Shown piece after piece: positions 40,732 to 48,309 of a stretch of DNA of 51,082 nt (its first letter is position 1; every line of letters begins with the position of its first letter). The translations under genes and the position numbers were made by a program. Origin of the DNA: an uncultured Lachnospiraceae bacterium (GTDB taxonomy: Bacteria > Bacillota > Clostridia > Lachnospirales > Lachnospiraceae); contig URRQ01000012.1 in NCBI GenBank assembly GCA_900550235.1, forward strand, positions 1-51,082, written 5' to 3'. The notes beneath the pieces were generated by a model, which worked only from the letters and a program-made list of their open reading frames with translations, was not told where the DNA came from and did not search any database.

Positions 40732-41919
40732 CTATAAATCTATATATTCCTCTATCAGTTTTAAAACACACCACCTCAAAGTCCGTTTCTCAACTCTCTC
40801 TGCAGATATGACCTTGTATTTATTCAACAATTTACCGTCCAAATAGAAAGAAATCTCCCCTACTTCATCTCCTATTTCTACAGGCGCCTGCACACTGGCT
40901 TTGCAGTCTGTCTGTACATGAACCTCCTCTCCTTCTTTTAATAGCACAGGCTCTCTTAAGCTCTCCTCTTTTTCTATTGTAAGTTTGAGTTTTGCTCTAT
41001 CCCACAATTTTCCGTTATCAGGGATTCCATTTTTCACTTCCACATACGGAAGTGATATTTCTGTGTTTATCGTTCGATATGTATAATTCTCTAACCCATA
41101 TTGCATCAATCGTTTCGTATCCGACCATTTATACGTTCGATTATTTGGCCACCCACACCCTAACAAAGCTACTACAAATGTGCGATCATCTCTTTTTAGT
41201 GCTCCCACATAACAATATCCAGCTTCTCCGGTGAACCCTGTTTTCCCCGAAAAAGCGCCTTCCATCATATTTAAAAATGCATTGTGATTTACACAGGAAT
41301 AGTTCTCTGTTCCGTCTACATTTGAAAATTGATAGTTTTTGGTTCCAGTAATCTCTCGAAACGCCTCCCTTTTTTCTGACTTCTGAATACAATAGCTCAT
41401 AATCGTTGCCAAATCCGCTGCTGTCGTAGAGTGTACTCCTTGTTCATCTGTCGCATCCAGTCCATTTGGTGTAATAAAATAGGTATCCTCGCACCCTAAC
41501 TCTATTGCTTTTTGATTCATCTTTTCTGCAAACTTCTCCGTGGTTCCTTCCAGGTGTTCTGCAATCATAACGGCGCTGTCATTGTGCGATTCTAGCATCA
41601 GAGAATACAGAAGATCACGAAATCGAAACCTCTCCCCTTTCCTTGCACCTAGATGTACTTTGGGTTGTTTTACTGCGTTGGCCGACGCAACCACAATGTC
41701 ATCCATATCTCCCTCTTCTAATGCCAGTATGCAGGTCATGATTTTTGTTGTACTTGCCATCGGATATTTCTTATATCCGTCTTTTTCAAATAAAACACGC
41801 CCACTATCCGCATCCATCAAGACTGCAGACCGGGCGTATAATTGTTCCGGCTCCCCTTCTGCACTCACTGTGATTCCACACAAGAGCACAAGAAAGCTAA
41901 CCCATATTCCTTTCCACAT
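40732..41919 (-). CDS. D-alanyl-D-alanine carboxypeptidase (DacF-like), copy 1
   Basis: Class C/PBP5-type carboxypeptidase trimming peptidoglycan pentapeptides. A signal peptide (starting MWKGIWVSFLVLLCGITVSA) is followed by the S11 catalytic domain with ASTTKI (SxxK, about residue 55), SHNDSAV (SxN) and SGKTGFTGEAG (KTG), then a beta-rich C-terminal domain. I prefer ATG 41919, which gives 395 residues; upstream GTG codons up to 41928 are also possible, with AGGA nearby. Last gene before the leuA promoter; it follows scpB. The order scpA-scpB-dac is common in clostridia. Confidence 0.9.
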   Translation of the reverse strand: MWKGIWVSFLVLLCGITVSAEGEPEQLYARSAVLMDADSGRVLFEKDGYKKYPMASTTKIMTCILALEEGDMDDIVVASANAVKQPKVHLGARKGERFRFRDLLYSLMLESHNDSAVMIAEHLEGTTEKFAEKMNQKAIELGCEDTYFITPNGLDATDEQGVHSTTAADLATIMSYCIQKSEKREAFREITGTKNYQFSNVDGTENYSCVNHNAFLNMMEGAFSGKTGFTGEAGYCYVGALKRDDRTFVVALLGCGWPNNRTYKWSDTKRLMQYGLENYTYRTINTEISLPYVEVKNGIPDNGKLWDRAKLKLTIEKEESLREPVLLKEGEEVHVQTDCKASVQAPVEIGDEVGEISFYLDGKLLNKYKVISAERVEKRTLRWCVLKLIEEYIDL

Positions 41920-42005
41920 ACACACCACTTCCTATCTTCTATTCTGCAAGACTCCTTACGAATCCTCTTGATATCATGTTATGTGTATGTTCATTATTCT
42001 AGCAC

Positions 42006-42575
42006 TTAAATGTCCAACTTTAACTGTGCTTCATCCATCGCTTCCGCTTTAAAGTCTTCTAACTTTTCCGCGTCAAAAGAAGGAAGATCATCTAAAGATT
42101 GTACGCTGAATCTACGGAGAAATTCTTCTGTCGTACCAAACAGCAATGGTCTTCCCGGCGCATCCAGTCGTCCAACTTCCTTTACCAAATTGTATTCTAC
42201 CAATTTATTCACCGCATGATCGGATTTGACTCCACGTATTTTTTCAATCTCAATCTTCGTAACAGGTTGTTTGTAAGCAATGATTGACAACGTCTCCAAA
42301 AGCACATCTGTAAGCACGTAACGTTTCGGCTGTTTTGCAGCACGAATCAAATACTCATACATTTCCTGTTTTGTGCAAAGCTGAAAGGAATTTTCCAACT
42401 CCAGTATACGGATACCACGATCTTCATCATCATATTTTGTCATCATATTGCGGATCAGCTTTCTCGTCGTCTCCTTATCCTGTTCTATGGCAGACGCAAT
42501 CTTTTCCAATTCCACCGAATCACCCATTGTGAAAAGAATTGCTTCTATTGCCGCTTCTAGCTTTTTAATCTCCAC
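42006..42575 (-). CDS. scpB: Segregation and condensation protein ScpB
   Basis: Winged-helix subunit of the SMC-ScpAB condensin. The 189 residues have the family opening LEAAIEAILFTMGDSVELEKIA and LLETLSIIAYKQPVTKIEIEKIRGV (about 88-112) with the second winged helix ending LLFGTTEEFLRRFSVQSLDDLP. The start is GTG 42575 behind AGAGG. It follows scpA by 19 bases. Confidence 0.96.
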   Translation of the reverse strand: MEIKKLEAAIEAILFTMGDSVELEKIASAIEQDKETTRKLIRNMMTKYDDEDRGIRILELENSFQLCTKQEMYEYLIRAAKQPKRYVLTDVLLETLSIIAYKQPVTKIEIEKIRGVKSDHAVNKLVEYNLVKEVGRLDAPGRPLLFGTTEEFLRRFSVQSLDDLPSFDAEKLEDFKAEAMDEAQLKLDI

Positions 42576-42594
42576 CTTCGTATCCTCTCTTTAA

Positions 42595-43341
42595 CTATTC
42601 TATCAGTGACGTAATCATAATCTCTGAAAATGTATGTTCTTGTACAATATGAATAATTCCGGTCTTCATCATCTCAAGTACCGCAAGAAATGTCACGATA
42701 ACCTGTGTTTTAGAACATTGCCTCTTCAGCAAATCTCGGAAGCTGAAACTTCGATGTGTTCTTGCATATTCTTCCAGATCATTCATCTTCTCAGACAACG
42801 ATACCTCTTCTTTTTCAATTTTACCGAATTTACTTCGAATCGGGTCAATTTTTTCATCCTGTCTTCTTAAAATATCCTGAAAGACTGCATTTAATTTTGC
42901 AAGAGTAATCCCATCCAGCAATTTATCGAGATCCACCGGTTCTGCATATTCTGCGATCTCTTTCGGAATAGTTGCCTCTTTGAACATCAACCGTTCCCCT
43001 TCTACCTGACGGTCTCGAAGTTCATATGACATGTATTTGTACATCTTATATTGAAGAAGCTGTTCTACCAATTCTTGTCTCGGATCCTCTTCTTCCCCTT
43101 CTTCATTCACTTCTTTTGGAAGCAACATTTTGCACTTAATATCAAGAAGTGTCGAAGCCATTAGAAGAAACTCGCTCATCACATTCAGATCTTCTGTTTC
43201 CATTGCATGAATATAATCCATGTACTGATTTGTAATTTCCACAATCGGAATATCATAAATATCCACTTTATTTTTATCAATCAAATGAAGTAATAGATCC
43301 AACGGTCCTTCAAACACTTCTAGTTTTACCGATAATCCCAT
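42595..43341 (-). CDS. scpA: Segregation and condensation protein ScpA
   Basis: Kleisin subunit that bridges SMC heads. The N-terminal VKLEVFEGPLDLLLHLIDKNKVDIYDI (residues 5-31 in two segments) and C-terminal winged helix RSFSFRDLLKRQ / TKTQ-like VIVTFLAVLEMMK are diagnostic. 248 residues, normal. It lies 12 bases after the metallophosphoesterase gene in one operon with scpB. Confidence 0.97.
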   Translation of the reverse strand: MGLSVKLEVFEGPLDLLLHLIDKNKVDIYDIPIVEITNQYMDYIHAMETEDLNVMSEFLLMASTLLDIKCKMLLPKEVNEEGEEEDPRQELVEQLLQYKMYKYMSYELRDRQVEGERLMFKEATIPKEIAEYAEPVDLDKLLDGITLAKLNAVFQDILRRQDEKIDPIRSKFGKIEKEEVSLSEKMNDLEEYARTHRSFSFRDLLKRQCSKTQVIVTFLAVLEMMKTGIIHIVQEHTFSEIMITSLIE

Positions 43342-43352
43342 GTATTTTCCCT

Positions 43353-44222
43353 TTACTTTCTACCTCTTATATGGAGCATCACCAGTTCTGCTTCATTAAA
43401 CAATCGAATCGGAATCGTATGCATTCCCAGTCCCTTGCTGACAACCAGTTCCCCATTTCCAACCCGGTACTTTCCACCTGAGTATTTTGGAAATAGCTTT
43501 ACTTGCGGAGTGACAACTCCACCTAGAAACGGAATACGAATGATTCCTCCGTGTAAATGCCCGGATACAGTCAAATCTGCGCCCCAATTTGCATAAGCCT
43601 CTCCATACACCGGGTTGTGGGCGATCAAAATCTGAAATCCTTCTTTGTCTGCCGCCCCTATCTTCTGTTCTATTTCCGGGACAGTCAAACTATGATTTTT
43701 AAATTTACGATAATACGGTAGTGGAAGTTCAAATCCCGTTACCGTAATTTTTTCTCCATACCAGTAAAATTCAGCAGATTCATTCTCCAAAAATCCAACT
43801 CCCGCATCCATAAGTCGGCTACGGTACTTTTCATACACATCTCCATACTCTTGGGGACATTCTTTCATTCTCTGTTCATGATTCCCATTTCCATAAAACA
43901 CAGGAGCGATTTGAACCGCCCGTGTCATAAATTCCTCTGCAATCTTTGTTGATGTGTCTTTTAAGCCAACAAGCATATCTCCTGCCACAAGAATAAAATC
44001 CGGCGACTCGTCTTGAAGTGCCTTTAAAAGTTTTATATTCTTTTCTCCATACTCACAATTATGCAGATCGCTTAAAACCGCAATCTTCATCTCCGGCATC
44101 ATTTTAGACAGCTTTGGAGAAAATATCCTCTCTTGTGTTACGCGGAATGTATGGATTTCTCGCATAATTTCACAAACAAGCAAAACAATGACACATCCTA
44201 TTGTTATCCATAAATACTTCAA
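43353..44222 (-). CDS. Membrane-anchored metallophosphoesterase
   Basis: Calcineurin-like phosphoesterase (YkuE/YaeI-like). An N-terminal helix (about residues 3-22) anchors the enzyme. Metal-ligand motifs appear in order: LSDLHNCEYG, LVAGDMLVG, YGNGNHEQR, ILIAHNPVY and VSGHLHGG. The substrate is unknown; relatives act on UDP-sugars, phospholipids or nucleic acids. 289 residues. The start is TTG 44222, 8 bases after GGAGG; it precedes scpA. Confidence 0.88.
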   Translation of the reverse strand: MKYLWITIGCVIVLLVCEIMREIHTFRVTQERIFSPKLSKMMPEMKIAVLSDLHNCEYGEKNIKLLKALQDESPDFILVAGDMLVGLKDTSTKIAEEFMTRAVQIAPVFYGNGNHEQRMKECPQEYGDVYEKYRSRLMDAGVGFLENESAEFYWYGEKITVTGFELPLPYYRKFKNHSLTVPEIEQKIGAADKEGFQILIAHNPVYGEAYANWGADLTVSGHLHGGIIRIPFLGGVVTPQVKLFPKYSGGKYRVGNGELVVSKGLGMHTIPIRLFNEAELVMLHIRGRK

Positions 44223-44281
44223 TACTTTATCCTCCGCGCAAATATTATTAACTATAGTATTATATAATTTTTTGTACTCTT

Positions 44282-45466
44282 TTACAAGAGAAAGCTTTTA
44301 AGCACACCGGAAAGAGCATATCCGTAATCCATCTTCTCTACTCTTTTTTTTGATAATATTTTGACATTTCCAATCTCTTTGTCATGCAGATAATATTTCA
44401 TTTCTCCTATTTCTGTCCCCTTCTTAACCGGCGCTCTAAGTTCTTTCTTCATCTTGACTTTCTTGTGTAGCTGATTCAAATCATTTCCCTCTGTATCAAC
44501 ATAAACAAATCGGTCTTCTCGTTCTCCATATACTTCCGTTTTCTTTCCACCCTTTACTTTTACCGGTGACAACTTGTCGTTTGAATCATCTACATATTTT
44601 TTACATACTCCAAACCCGTAATTCAAAAGCGCAACCGCATCTCGAACTCTTTGTTTGGAATCCGGAGCCGCCATGATTACTGCGATTAAATCTAGATCAT
44701 TTTTCCTTGCTGTCGCTGATATACAAAATTTAGCTTTGCTCGTAGACCCAGTTTTCAAACCAGTTGCATATTCATAATGGCGAATTAATTTATTTGTATT
44801 GGAAAGACCGAATTCCGTCTCTCCTTTTGCAGTCTTATGTATGATATTTTCCATCCAAATTTGAGAGTACTCCTGAACTTTTGGATATTTTGTAAGTAAT
44901 TCTCGTGACATCAATGCAATATCACGGGCTGTTGTCAGATGCCCTTCTGCATCTAACCCATTGCAGTTCACAAAATGTGTATTTTTCATTCCGAGTTCTT
45001 TCGCACGTTGATTCATCTGTTCTACAAAAACCTCTTCGCTGCCGCTTATATGCTCGCTCATTGCTACGCAAGCATCGTTTGCCGAGGCTACAGCAATACA
45101 CTTGAGCATAGTATCTACTGTTTGACTCTCGCCCGGTTCCAAAAATACTTGTGAACCTCCCATTGAAGAAGCATACTCAGATACAGTCACTTCATCTTCC
45201 AGCTTGAGTTTACCTGTATCTAATGCATCAAAGATCAGGAGCATCGTCATCACCTTTGTTACGCTTGCAGGGGGCATCTTGTGATCCACATCTTTCTCAT
45301 AAATAATCTTTCCTGTTGATGCTTCCATCAAAATCGCAGAAGGCGCCTCAATCTTAACTTCTCCGTTTTTTTGTTCCTTGGAATCAGCCCGCGCATAAAT
45401 AGCCGTTGGTTCTATTCCTATGCATAAAATTAATCCAAGAACAAAGGCTGTGATTTTTTTCATCAT
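44282..45466 (-). CDS. D-alanyl-D-alanine carboxypeptidase (DacF-like), copy 2
   Basis: Second S11 carboxypeptidase of the same architecture as 40732-41919, with signal peptide (MMKKITAFVLGLILCIGIEP), PPASVTKVMTM (SxxK), ASANDACVAMSEH (SxN), KTGSTSKAKFC (KTG) and a C-terminal beta domain ending DYGYALSGVL. 394 residues. The two copies flank the metallophosphoesterase-scpAB genes and are clearly paralogous but diverged. One may be sporulation specific (DacF) and the other vegetative; the sequence does not say which. Confidence 0.9.
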   Translation of the reverse strand: MMKKITAFVLGLILCIGIEPTAIYARADSKEQKNGEVKIEAPSAILMEASTGKIIYEKDVDHKMPPASVTKVMTMLLIFDALDTGKLKLEDEVTVSEYASSMGGSQVFLEPGESQTVDTMLKCIAVASANDACVAMSEHISGSEEVFVEQMNQRAKELGMKNTHFVNCNGLDAEGHLTTARDIALMSRELLTKYPKVQEYSQIWMENIIHKTAKGETEFGLSNTNKLIRHYEYATGLKTGSTSKAKFCISATARKNDLDLIAVIMAAPDSKQRVRDAVALLNYGFGVCKKYVDDSNDKLSPVKVKGGKKTEVYGEREDRFVYVDTEGNDLNQLHKKVKMKKELRAPVKKGTEIGEMKYYLHDKEIGNVKILSKKRVEKMDYGYALSGVLKSFLL

Positions 45467-45509
45467 AATCCATTTTCACTTTGTGTTTTTTACTATTATA
45501 ATAAAAAAA

Positions 45510-45542
45510 CAGGGAATTATGACACCTCTGACATATTCCCTG
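45510..45542 (-). terminator. Terminator after the 56-aa membrane protein gene
   Basis: Arms CAGGGAAT and ATTCCCTG with AT extension, followed by TTTTTTTATT on the minus strand; 17 bases after the stop at 45559. Confidence 0.8.
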
Positions 45543-45558
45543 ACTTTCTCTACCAATT

Positions 45559-45729
45559 CTATTTGCTTGCAAACTGTTCTGCAAAAAATGCCCATCCAAC
45601 AAGAACAATATAATACGGAATTGTATATTTTTCTACAAGTTCCGGAAAAACCTTTCCTACCACGATCAAAATCAAAGCAACCGGTACATAATACAGCAAG
45701 AATTTCTTCCAATCCATTTTTTTGTTCAT
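45559..45729 (-). CDS. Small membrane protein, 56 aa
   Basis: A short gene with an excellent ribosome binding site (AAGGAGGAATAGCG-ATG). It reads MNKKMDWKKFLLYYVPVALI and continues LIVVGKVFPELVEKYTIPYY before a second hydrophobic segment IVLVGWAFFAEQF. It predicts two transmembrane helices with both ends basic or polar. It has its own terminator and lies between rpsU and the carboxypeptidase gene. I recognise no family; function unknown. Confidence 0.75.
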   Translation of the reverse strand: MNKKMDWKKFLLYYVPVALILIVVGKVFPELVEKYTIPYYIVLVGWAFFAEQFASK

Positions 45730-45801
45730 CGCTATTCCTCCTTCAACCTATGCTCTTTTATCTCACCGCACGATACAATGATGTATAAACTTTCAGTATA
45801 A

Positions 45802-45830
45802 AAAGGGAGCATTATAGTAATACTCCCTTT
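45802..45830 (-). terminator. Terminator of rpsU
   Basis: AAAGGGAG/CTCCCTTT arms with an inner ATTA/TAAT stem and a T run on the minus strand, 13 bases after the rpsU stop. Confidence 0.88.
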
Positions 45831-45842
45831 ACTCTGCACATA

Positions 45843-46019
45843 TTAGTTAAATTTACGTTTTCTAGCAGCTTCAGATTTCTTTTTACGTCTTACGCTTGGT
45901 TTCTCGTAATGTTCTCTTTTACGAATCTCCTGCTGGATACCAGCCTTTGCACAGTTTCTTTTAAATCTGCGTAAGGCACTATCTAACGTTTCGTTTTCTT
46001 TTACGATTACATTTGACAT
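45843..46019 (-). CDS. rpsU: 30S ribosomal protein S21
   Basis: The 58-residue protein begins MSNVIVKENETLDSALRRFK and continues through RNCAKAGIQQEIRKREHYEK to a Lys/Arg-rich C-terminus RRKKKSEAARKRKFN, the complete S21 sequence. AGGTGTGAGACT precedes the ATG. It is transcribed from the consensus-like promoter at 46099-46126. Confidence 0.97.
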   Translation of the reverse strand: MSNVIVKENETLDSALRRFKRNCAKAGIQQEIRKREHYEKPSVRRKKKSEAARKRKFN

Positions 46020-46098
46020 AGTCTCACACCTAACCTCCCCTCGAGCCCTATATTGTGCATTATACGACTACTCGGGTATATTTTTTTGCACTCCTCAT

Positions 46099-46126
46099 AT
46101 TATAGCACAAATTTCTTATACGTCAA
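46099..46126 (-). promoter_or_regulatory. Sigma-A promoter of rpsU
   Basis: TTGACG (46121-46126), 16-base spacer, TATAAT (46099-46104) on the minus strand; leader of about 75 bases. Confidence 0.8.
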
Positions 46127-46145
46127 TATCTTTTACAAATTTTTT

Positions 46146-48284
46146 TTATTTTTCGAACAGTACACGGTAGTAATCATTTTCCAGTATCTGATCGGAAAAG
46201 GTGATTTTATTCGATACGATTTTTTTCATATTCTCTACATAGCTATCATCAACTTTTACGCCTTTGTTTGGTGTAAATTCTTTTGTTCTTGCATCATATC
46301 TTCCTTTATCCGTTATCCATGACCGATTGTTCCATAGAACAAGCGGTGTAGCATCAGAAAATACATCTCTTCCAACAAGCAATCTGGAATCATATTCTAT
46401 TCCAAACAGATTCAAAAGCGTAGGAACAATATCAAGACTATATGTAGGCTCCGATATCTCACATGCATACTCTTTCTGCTCGTGTTCTAAGCATCCTGAC
46501 CAAAGAAGCCATGTATTGTGATCCCTGTCCCAATCCGTATCCATAGAATGATCATACAGATCTGTCAAATAATCTTTTGTATTTCCATAAGTTTTAGATA
46601 CTGCCAATCCATATGGATAGTGGTCAGATGTCATGCAGATTACCGTATCGTCTGCAATCCCTGCTTCTTCTAACTTTTCTACCATGATTTTCAAGGCTTT
46701 TTCAAGCTCCAACTGATAACAGAAATAATTTAACGTAGTTTCTTCATACTTGTCTCCAAGCACTTTTTTTACTTGTTCAATATTTTCTTTTGTCTTGACA
46801 TTATCGCTTTTATATGGAGCATGTCCACTTACAGTCATATAATAAATGCTGAACGGTTGTTTATCTATGTAAGTGTCCATCGTCTTATCGAAAAGTACAC
46901 TATCACCTACCCATGCACCGGTTATGTCTTCCAGACCATTTCCCTGTCCCAGCCAATCTGCATATCCTAGATTTTTATGTGTCAACTGACGATCATAATA
47001 ATCGTAACTTCCGTTGTGATATGCAAAGCTATAATAGTCTTGTTTTATCAACTGAGTTCCAAGAGTATAATAATTGAGTTTCTCTCTTGTTTTCTGAATT
47101 GTTTCTACTCCATCCATCGGAACCAATCCGGTCAAAAATGAATATTCGCCAGTTGACGTACTTCCACCCCAGGCCGGCTGATAAAAGTCAGAAAAATTGA
47201 TTCCCTTATGTGTTAATCTGTAAAGAGTTGGTGTCAGTTCCTTATGAATCACAGAATCTGAAAATGCCTCCGCACAGATTAGTATAAGATTCTTTCCTTT
47301 GAACAGTCCTGTATACTTATTCTTGGAAGTTGGGGTCAAGCTATTTACATAAGTATTCATAGCCTTCAATGTCTCATCTTTCTCAGATTCGCTTAACGCA
47401 GCAAAATCAATCTTGGAGACATTTTCCCCATATTCTTTTTCCTCTTCTTTAGCCTTTTTCTCTTTCTTTTTCGTTATATTTTCGTTTACAGTTACTAACT
47501 GATTTGCTTCATCATTTCCCAACAAGCTATATTTGAGATCCAATCTCACTCCGGTAAGAAGTCCAAACGTTCTGCTTGCCGTATCAAACTTAAACTGACT
47601 TTTATATTCCTCTTTATATTTTCCATGAGAAGCTCCAAGGATACCAAGTCCGGAAATTACAAATGTCAGAGAAAAAATCAATATAACATACGGTGTATTT
47701 ACACGTCTTGCAGGAAATCTTTTCGCACCGAATAACATGTAAAGGATGGATGGAAGAAGGAAGAGGAGAATGACTGGGATACCGGAGAAAATCGTTCGGA
47801 ATAATTCTCCGGAAAATCCTCCTACCACTCCACCGGCACCGGTTTTAATATCTCCCAATGTCATATACATCTGAAAGCTTTCCATGATCAGACATTGTAC
47901 AATATAAAGAATTCCTGTACCAGCTAAAACTATAATACTTATTACTTTATTCACTTTTTTAGAAAACATACTTGTCAATCCGCCAAAAAACAAGCCTGCT
48001 CCTACTGTAAGAAACAGCATCGAGAGAAAACCTTTAAATATTCCTGTTCCACCAATTACACGAAGCAAAATTTCAAAATATAAAAATATAATCGGGAACA
48101 GCAATACATGCTGCATATGTCGAAACATTACCTTAAGTATACCTTTTAGATATTTTAATCCAACTAAGCTTTTTTCAATTGCCCATTTTGCTCCCCATAA
48201 TGCTATTTCTTTAATTTGTTCCGGTATTTCTCGTTTCTTTACCGAATCGTTGATTTTCCGTCCCTCATTCTTCTTCCCTGTCAT
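46146..48284 (-). CDS. LtaS-like lipoteichoic acid synthase family protein
   Basis: Membrane sulfatase-fold enzyme of the phosphoglycerol transferase type. The 712 residues have five N-terminal helices (about 58-225), a Lys/Glu-rich linker, and the extracellular catalytic domain from about 330. The likely nucleophilic threonine is in AWGGSTSTGEYSFLTG (about residue 380), with metal-ligand regions ICAEAFSDS, YHNGSYDYYDRQ, TVSGHAPY and CMTSDHYPYGL. Length is a little over the usual 600-650. Members make polyglycerolphosphate or related teichoic acids. ATG follows AGGATGATATAA. It lies 26 bases after alaS, probably co-transcribed, and rpsU has its own promoter downstream. Confidence 0.88.
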   Translation of the reverse strand: MTGKKNEGRKINDSVKKREIPEQIKEIALWGAKWAIEKSLVGLKYLKGILKVMFRHMQHVLLFPIIFLYFEILLRVIGGTGIFKGFLSMLFLTVGAGLFFGGLTSMFSKKVNKVISIIVLAGTGILYIVQCLIMESFQMYMTLGDIKTGAGGVVGGFSGELFRTIFSGIPVILLFLLPSILYMLFGAKRFPARRVNTPYVILIFSLTFVISGLGILGASHGKYKEEYKSQFKFDTASRTFGLLTGVRLDLKYSLLGNDEANQLVTVNENITKKKEKKAKEEEKEYGENVSKIDFAALSESEKDETLKAMNTYVNSLTPTSKNKYTGLFKGKNLILICAEAFSDSVIHKELTPTLYRLTHKGINFSDFYQPAWGGSTSTGEYSFLTGLVPMDGVETIQKTREKLNYYTLGTQLIKQDYYSFAYHNGSYDYYDRQLTHKNLGYADWLGQGNGLEDITGAWVGDSVLFDKTMDTYIDKQPFSIYYMTVSGHAPYKSDNVKTKENIEQVKKVLGDKYEETTLNYFCYQLELEKALKIMVEKLEEAGIADDTVICMTSDHYPYGLAVSKTYGNTKDYLTDLYDHSMDTDWDRDHNTWLLWSGCLEHEQKEYACEISEPTYSLDIVPTLLNLFGIEYDSRLLVGRDVFSDATPLVLWNNRSWITDKGRYDARTKEFTPNKGVKVDDSYVENMKKIVSNKITFSDQILENDYYRVLFEK

Positions 48285-48309
48285 TTATATCATCCTTCGC
48301 TTTTATACA

